Source: Pisolithus tinctorius | Lineage: Eukaryota > Basidiomycota > Agaricomycetes > Boletales > Pisolithaceae | Direction: 5' to 3' | Assembly (NCBI GenBank): GCA_024663395.1 | Contig: JANFAH010000002.1 | Span: 4,898,001 to 4,962,000 of the forward strand | DNA: 64,000 nucleotides | Shown here: piece by piece, positions 57,278 to 64,000 of the stretch | Layout of the letters: the number at the start of each line of letters is the position of its first letter | Numbering within the stretch: position 1 is the first letter of the stretch | The notes under the pieces: model-generated | Told to the model about the DNA's origin: nothing | Seen by the model: only the letters and a program-made list of their open reading frames with translations | Database searches by the model: none | Translations under genes and position numbers: made by a program

Positions 57278-57956
57278 GGGACTGGCCGTCGACCGAATTA
57301 CCAGGATCCGTGCTCTGCCGTTTCCAATACGTACCTTGTGCCCAAGCTTGTTGCATATTTTGATACAGGTTTAGAAAAGGTATTGTGTACTGTCTCGTAT
57401 TTACCCATTGTTTCCCAGTTCGGAATGCAGGCATTCAGGCTCTAGAGTTATGCCTCTCTTCGCTGTGGCAACACAAGGATGTTATGCTCTCCACTCTGAC
57501 ATATCGATCTTTTCACCGTAGCAGACATTGATGTGAATAAAGCATAGAACGGGATGAGAGATGCTACGAGAGAAGACAGAACAGCATCCAACTTGGTACT
57601 ACAGAAAAAAATCGACACCTTGTCACTCAGCAACTTCTCCAACATATCAAAACACCACCATCCCACCAGGCCAGGCAGAGTTTATCAATGAACTGACCTG
57701 GTGACATATTACTCCGTTTCAATGTCACGCATGTTTGAGTGCGAATAGTATGGGTATTGACGTCGATTGGGCTGCGCAAAATAACCGCCCCAATCGTTAA
57801 CTTACATGCAGAGGGAGTTATTACATGGTCACTACAAAAGAAAACACCAGTCCTTCAATCTACCCGAAGGTACTGCTTAACGATCTCCGGCACACGACCA
57901 TCCACCTTAGAAAGAGTGTCTATCGTCTCAGTCTTACACATAAAGAGTCACAGACG
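57278..57956. other. Convergent 3' region, F-box copy 5 / dehydrogenase
   Basis: Contains the copy 5 3' flank (shared with copies 1-3 in part) and the 3' flank of the SDR gene, the source of the fragments at 53221 and 55229. Confidence 0.5.
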
Positions 57957-59253
57957 TCAGCCTCGCTGCAAACGAACACTGACAAGAAACTCTAAAAGTA
58001 GACTTACCCAAAGTCTCCCAGAAAACGCCTGCCCCTCAGGCGTAAATAAATAATCGGCTTCCTCCGCAACTTGGCAGCTCGACAAGTACCGTCCATGCAT
58101 CGCAAGTTCGTCGGGACCAACCGCCGCATGAACGAGCGTCCGACTACCTTCTTCAGCCGTACGTGCAGAAAAGAGCACGCCCGCCAAGGATATCAACAGT
58201 CGAGTGTACCATTTACCACTGATGTCCCGGAACAAGTTCGAGAGGCAGAATCCCGGGTGGACGGTACATGCAACGACGGGTGTAGGAGTTGGGAGACGAG
58301 CAGCGAGTTCTCGCACAAACATGACCTCAAGCACTACAAGCCCGCATAAATCTTCGGAAGCAACGCACATTGTATGGTCAAAGAACACCCACACTTGGTC
58401 ACATTGTACCGGTCCCCACTGCAGTTGTCGAAAGAATTAACGCTATCTGATAGAGTGGCCAACACCACTAACCTATAGCAGAGATTCTTGTCATTTACAC
58501 CCTCTAACACGCTCTCCCACTGCGCCGCTTTCTTCAACCTCCCTGCACCAAAATAATGACCAAGGCTAGAGACAACAACCAGACGCGAAGGGGATTCTGG
58601 AGTGGAGGCTTTGACGAGGTGCGGGAGCATCAGAATGCTCAGCAAAGCCATAGAGAGATAGTTCACTTGAAGCCTTGCATATTAAAAACGATCAATATAT
58701 GTCAGTGTCGTGTGACTCGTTATCGAGCGTCGGACATACGCACGTAATTTCCCAGTTATCACTCGTCGTAGTATACTCCCGTATAAACATGCCCGCGTTC
58801 GCGACGAGCACATTCAGCCCATCATCCGAACTCGGCTGAGCTGCAAACGTAGCTGCAAACGCACGCACGCTGTCGAAACTGCTAAGATCGAGCGGCAATG
58901 GAATTATTCCGTCACCGTCATCGCCGGTGCGCTCCATCAGAACTAGAACGAAATAGCATCAATGCCCAGCTGAAATAGTGGCGCGTCGTCGTCGCCTCCA
59001 GGAAGGTAGCGTTCATTTAGTATTTATGGTATCTCACCTACTTACCTTCACGCGTCCGTTCACATTTTTCCTCGTCCCTGCATGTAGGGAACAGAAACTT
59101 GGGCTTCATACGCGTCAAGTGAACGGATGCCTCGAGACCGATCCCAACGTTCGACCCGACCACCATGACCGCCTTCGACCCCACATCACCAGAATGGATA
59201 GGGAGCGACTTCCATTGTTCACGGAAGTGCTGGACAATGCTAAACTTGCCCAT
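57957..59253 (-). CDS. Short-chain dehydrogenase/reductase
   Basis: A multi-exon minus-strand gene from ATG 59253 to TGA 57957. Motifs: cofactor-binding VVGSNVGIGLEAS (GxxxGIG), LPLDLSSFDSVRAF, NVLVANAGMF (NAG), LQVNYLSMALL, the catalytic Ser in LVVVSSLGHY and YNVTK (YxxxK), then HPGFCLSNLF. This is the classical SDR set, most like the retinol-dehydrogenase/WWOX-like group, which acts on small alcohols or ketones with NAD(P); the substrate is unknown. Four introns were placed in phase. The last possible intron (42 nt) is a multiple of three without stop, so both spliced and unspliced forms code. Its 3' end has been copied into the F-box array. Confidence 0.88.
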
Positions 59254-59984
59254 AGCCTGAAGTAGTGAGGAGCGTCGATCTTTGTAATGGTTCCTGAGTG
59301 AGAATTAGAATCATTCGGGTACCGTTCGCTTCAGTCAATTTTCAAGTACGTGTTTGTAGCACAATTGGTAAAAGGGGCCACACGGACACCTAACCAATCA
59401 AATATACCACCAACGTGGTGCCTTGCGGTACTACAGTATAGACCAACCATGCGGAGTCCGGATCCGAAACATACCAAACCACATTTGCAGCCTGCAGTGA
59501 GCAAAAAATGACAGTAACTATGAGGTATGTACTTTCTGTGGTGAGCGACTATTGAGACAGTTTTTTTTTTCCCTTTACAATCACCCGAATCAACACACAC
59601 CCTCCCCTAAGGCACGGCACACGACCGACAAACGACGGTGTCGACAGCAAATCCTGGATCCAAAACAACTGGTGCCAGCAAAAGATTGTAGCTACACAAG
59701 AAAGAGACCAACCAGGACAGCGGTAGTTGCAGATGACAAGAGAAGAAATGAGGACAAAAATGATGAAATGAAATGGAAAAAAAAAGGTTTGGTGTGTGAT
59801 GGAAAAGGAAGTATGCACCCCGCCCGTCTCCCCCACGTGGTCTCATCGAGTCACATACAACAGATACCGGCACAAATTGCTCTGCTCACAACAACAGCAA
59901 CAGAAGAGAGAGAGGGGGGGAAACAAAGAATGTGTGTGTAGAACGCTCATCGTTTGCTGCAACTCCAAGCATGTCAAATCAGGA
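59254..59984. other. SDR upstream region and Pbp1 3' flank
   Basis: Contains a T10 run near 59561-59570, an A-rich stretch near 59750-59790 and a GA-rich one near 59900-59930, typical of untranslated sequence. No gene seen. Confidence 0.45.
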
Positions 59985-62900
59985 TCATGCGTGGCCAACG
60001 CCGCCCATCGGTGGTGGCGCCGGCCCCGCCTCGTAGGGATGAGGGGGACCACCTGGTCCTCCAGGAGGAATCATCATTGGGTAGGGAACTGCATGTTGTA
60101 CTGCGCGACGGGGGGTCAACGGTAAGAACAACCACTGGGATTGATAAGACGCACGTTGTGGACTTTGGTAGTAAGGGTGTGCATGCATGGGCGTAGGGGT
60201 AGGCGGCATCGACGGACGAGGACCTGCACCATTTGGTGGGGGCGGATACGTGCCAGGCGGTGGCATGTATTGTGGTGCTAGCAAACAAGACATCTTAATA
60301 AATCAATCTTGAAATAATGACTCGAGGTACTCACGAGGCATCTGTATTGGGGACGCAGCATACATCGCTAGAGCATCGGCTGAGTTCAACGGTCGAACCT
60401 GGCAAAAAGTAGATCGCTCACGTTGTCCGTTTGGTGGCATGCCTGGTGGATATGGCATCGGTTGCATGAAGGGCGAGGACACATAAGCACCAGGTGGTGG
60501 TGGTGCCATTCCATGCATCATGGGCTAACAAGAGAAAAAAAATCAACGGTTGCACAACAAATCCTGCGGTTGCTGACTGCTCACTTGTCCAGCATGATAG
60601 TAAGGTATGTAGACAAAACGTTGTTCTCCCTCTTCGTAGACAGGGTGTGTGACGGGGGGTGGACCAGGCGGAGCCATGTTGGTTGGTTGTTGTGGCGTCT
60701 GGTGCTGAACAGTTGGGAACATGTACATATAACGCTTGCCAGTGTATGGCCAGGTTGCAGCTACAGCGGGCAATCAGGGGGGGATTAAAATCACCAGCGA
60801 GGTCGTTTTGCACATACCTACGGTGTTCGCCTCGGCAATTTTGCCACTCTTGAAAGGATTGAACTCGTCCTTGACGTTAACCACCGCCTTTTTGATCACG
60901 AACTTGGGACCGAAGAACGGATTGGGAGTCACAGGAGTCTAAATTTCATGTCAACCTCGTCACGATACGAAATATTGAGGTTACTCATACAGATTCTGCA
61001 GCCTTTGGCTTGGGCGATGCAGACGCCGAAGCGGATGCAGCACTGGGGTTCGGAGAGGTAGGACCCTGCTTCAACATGCATTAGTCAATTACCGGACACG
61101 AGATCCACACATCAATTTTACAGGAGTGAAAGCATTTGCCTTTGGGTTCGGCCTGAAAGACGAGGCATTCGCATTCAATCGGTTGGCGGCAGTGGTAGGA
61201 GAAGTAGGAGCAGTAGGAGCTGCGGCACTCGATGTCGTCCCGTTGGTTTGTGGTGCTGGAGAGCGAGCCTTGTTGCCTTTGAATGGCGGTATGGGCTGGA
61301 TGTACATGCCAGTCACTTTGCCATTAGTTTTTCCAGTTTCAACAGGCTTCGACGCAGGAGGTTTCGCAGTGGCAGCGGCAGCAGGTGGTGCAGGTTTCGT
61401 AGGAACGTTCGCGGGAGATGCAGGCTTACGAGCCGTCTCTGCAACAACCTTGGCTGGAACTTGTGGCATTCGTGAGGCGCTAGAAGACGCGTTGAGAGTT
61501 GCAGGAGTACCGATGGCACGTGCTGCCCCGGAAGCAGCGTCTTGGGAAGCCTTCTCCCGGATTTGGCGTTTCTTTTCTTCATCCTTGGCAAGAATAGAAA
61601 CGAGATCATCAGGCATAGGCTTGTTGAGCTGTTGTTTGGGAACGTTGCAAACGCCGGTAAGCAGTGCAAGAAAGTACGTAAAATGATAGCCGCTGACCTT
61701 GAACGTTTGAGAGAATTTGATGAGCTCTGCCTTGCGCTTGTCCATTTCGCTCTTAACCAGTGCTTGTTTCTTTTGAGTCAAGCGTTGCCTTTCGTTTGTA
61801 ACGAAATCACGGAATGCTGGAACGGGATCGGCGGGCGGCTACCAAAAGAGAAGAACCCAAAATCAGTGAAACGTGCATCGGCGCCAGAGTATGGGTCACT
61901 GAAGATCGTGCTCGAATTGTTGTAGGACAAACCTTGGTCACAGATGAGGTCGAGGGTGCCGGGGACGTCGACTTGGTTGTGGGTGGAGTCACCTCCTTCT
62001 GCGCTGTGGCTACTACACTTCCATCGGGGCCATTCACAGAGACCTTGGGAATCTCGGGCTTCGGTGGAGCAGTTGTGGTAGTTGATGTCCCTGCAGTCTG
62101 TTGTGGCTGCTGTGGTTTACGTGCTCCCGGCGGAACATAAGCATTCGCACCGCGGACAACTGCACCATACCTGACGTGCATAGCGCATGAGTGTAGGGAG
62201 CATTAAGAAAAAGAAGCATGTTCCGCACTTGTCCTCTTCATTTATACCACTGTCATCGATGGCCAACCCCCTCTCCTCGGCCATATGGGGATTACTCGTC
62301 GCACCCTGTCCAATGATCAGCACCATCAGTCGGTACACTTAATTTTAAGGTGGCTTACGCCCATAATCTCGCTAGCAATGCGCTGCGCCTTCTTCTCTCG
62401 CTCCCTGAAATCTGGAGCATTGCGATCCAACTTGGTCGTGTAGAATTCCTCGTTAAATGAAGTCGTGACGCCAAACTTCTGCTCGTTCACGGCAAATTGA
62501 TCCCACGAAACATTGGCGCCCGCACCCGGACCGAAAGTGACCTCGTCCCCTAGGCCTTCATGCACAGCCGCAGCACCGCTGCTGGAAACATCCTCCGGAG
62601 ACTTCCAGGCTTGTAACTCGCGCTCGCGAGACAGTTTTGCCTTGGCGGCTATCTCGGTATCCGTCCTGAAGGCTGGAAGCACAACAATAGCGTCAGCGTC
62701 AGTATCACGGCGGTCGCCAGGATAAAACAAGAAAACAAGGTGCACGAGTTGCACTGGTTGGGTCAACAGGTGGCAAACTCACAATCACCGTTCGGCACTT
62801 TGGCATCGGCAGGGCCAGACTGCCATGTGTCGATGCTGGAAGAAGGGATGAAGAAGGAGTCCTTGAGCGGAGTTCCAGGTTTTGAAATTTCCCTAACGTC

Positions 62901-63371
62901 CTTCAACGTTACGCCTTGCTTGTCCCCTTCGGGGCCTGTAGACGATACGGCACCCTCGTAGCGTAGTCCGCCCTTGGTGGTCAAGGTAATGGTGGTACCC
63001 TGTAACGCGATGTTGAGAGAGGCAAAGACAGAGCGAGGTGCGACGTACAATAAGACCTGTGAGGGACTGAATGATGCGATCCTGAGGCTGAGGCTGAGGT
63101 TGGGGCTGGGGCTGGGTGGCATCCTGAGGGCGAGAGCCATTGGCACCGGCCAATGGGGGGAATGCCCCCTGATTGTTGGATGGAGGAGGGCCGTTTGGGA
63201 GGCGAGCAGGGGAATTGGCAGGAGAGAAGGTGGGAGAGGCCCTGGCCCCTGACCACGCCTGGGTGCGGCTGGGAGAGATGAGAAGACAGGGCAAGGCTAG
63301 GGAAAGGATCTGGGGACAAACCGGGTGGTGGGTTCTCTCTTCTGAGTCTTCGGACGAGAAGCAGATGCCAT
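59985..63371 (-). CDS. PBP1: Pbp1/ataxin-2 homologue (LSm, LsmAD, PAM2)
   Basis: A multi-exon gene from ATG 63371 (MASASRPKTQKREPTTR) to TGA 59985. A Pro/Gln dipeptide run (PQPQPQPQPQPQ) precedes the Sm-like domain (LTGLIGTTITLTTKGGLRYEGAVSS). The LsmAD domain holds FRTDTEIAAK and WDQFAVNEQKFGVTTSFNEEFYTT. Then come long Ala/Pro/Ser/Thr linkers, a PAM2-like motif (RLNANASSFRPNP), DEFNPFKSGKI, and a Pro/Met/Tyr-rich tail. The family binds poly(A)-binding protein through PAM2 and acts in mRNA stability, stress granules and TORC1 control in the cytoplasm. A possible 54-nt intron near 60098-60151 is a multiple of three and open, so two tail forms are possible. Confidence 0.9.
63064..63120. repeat. 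Short repeat coding for a Pro-Gln run in Pbp1
   Basis: Tandem GAGGCT / GGGGCT units on plus encode alternating Pro and Gln on minus in the Pbp1 homologue, an in-frame 6-nt repeat likely to vary in length. Confidence 0.6.
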
Positions 63372-64000
63372 TTGGAAGGGGGTAAAGTGAGAACAGAAAG
63401 CAAAGAAAGAAGAAACAGTGAGTAGTAAGAGCGAGCCAAAAGAGAGCTGAAATGTCGACAGATAGCGAGCACGACGCGACTGGGAAGCTGGGTGCGCTGG
63501 GTTGACCTGACCTGAGTGCGATGAACCAGAAAACTAGAACAGAAGGAAAGAAAAGAGAAAACAGCAGGGCCTGGCTACAAGCTGGGCGACCACAACGCTA
63601 ACCAAGTGTTTTCGACTGGGACGTCGTCGAAGAGTCAAGTCGCCAAATTCTCCAGCTAGCCAATAACAATGCAGCCACGGTCAGACCCCGGCCACCACAC
63701 CCCCACATATCGTCGCTGTCCACTGGCCCCGTCCTCATTCCTAGTGCTCCTACGACTATCCATGCTCGCATTTGCCATCTACGCTACTACCCCATACACG
63801 ACCAACATCCTCCGGTCCACCCGTCATTGCAGACGAGACCCGCCGTCGACACTCACGGAGTTTGAATCCCGTCTCCCGGGGTCCCAACGCATGCTTGTCC
63901 TCTGCAAGCCAGGCTGTACACCCGGCCATCCGACCCCCAATTATAACAGCCATCCCACCACTCCGCCTCCAATCCCCAATACGTCAGCAGCACTGCAACC
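63372..64000. other. Pbp1 upstream region
   Basis: Directly upstream of the Pbp1 ATG the coding strand is C/T-rich, as in many fungal leaders. No further gene was found up to the end of the window. Confidence 0.45.

Noticed and set aside
1..64000. CRISPR arrays, prophage or bacterial operons
   Set aside because: No regularly spaced direct repeats and no bacterial gene structure. The intron-rich genes are fungal.

Overview
The window looks like nuclear DNA of a mushroom-forming basidiomycete (Agaricomycetes). The genes are intron-dense with mostly 45-75 nt GT-AG introns, lie close together on both strands, and encode standard eukaryotic proteins. It also holds an expanded F-box family and a chromodomain Ty3/Gypsy retrotransposon, both typical of this group. 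No prokaryotic, organellar or CRISPR-like features were seen.

Layout. 1-3.4 kb: sparse, with one DM9-domain gene. 3.4-9.7 kb: dense housekeeping block with two divergent pairs, eIF3e/INT6 (-) with an MPDU1-like PQ-loop protein (+), and a mitochondrial-type conserved protein (-) with an Scj1/ERdj3-like ER J-protein ending in RDEL (+). 9.7-12.1 kb: no recognisable gene. 12.1-19.3 kb: cullin-3 and exportin-T (LOS1), both on the minus strand. 20.2-26.5 kb: a conserved protein of unknown function, then a Rho GEF (DH-PH-CNH, Rom2 type), both on plus. 26.5-28.6 kb: a poorly resolved membrane-protein gene. 28.6-38.0 kb: a 9.4-kb LTR retrotransposon on the minus strand with 287-bp LTRs and a 5-bp target duplication. 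38.3-44.0 kb: an aldo/keto reductase and the spindle-checkpoint kinase BUB1, both minus. 44.2-57.3 kb: five related F-box sequences on plus, three apparently intact and two decayed, plus a small secreted Cys-rich protein. 58.0-63.4 kb: a short-chain dehydrogenase and a Pbp1/ataxin-2 homologue, both minus.

The most distinctive structure is the 44-59 kb F-box array. Between the F-box copies lie pieces of the 5' end of BUB1 and of the 3' end of the dehydrogenase, the two genes that bracket the array. The simplest reading is an ancestral order BUB1(-) / F-box(+) / SDR(-) that underwent repeated tandem duplication of a unit carrying the BUB1 first exon, the shared divergent promoter with CACGTG sites, the F-box gene and the SDR tail. 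Some copies then lost their promoter or collapsed.

The second distinctive structure is the retrotransposon. Its coding region is one long frame cut by three in-frame TGA codons that fall at or near protein boundaries, plus one frame change between reverse transcriptase and RNase H, although the LTRs differ at only two positions.

Gene models were spliced by hand from frame continuity and splice signals. Where exon lengths were summed, they closed in frame (SCJ1-like 370 codons, aldo/keto reductase 279, MPDU1-like 303, eIF3e 476, F-box genes 514, 510 and 517). No database search was possible, so family names rest on recognised motifs.
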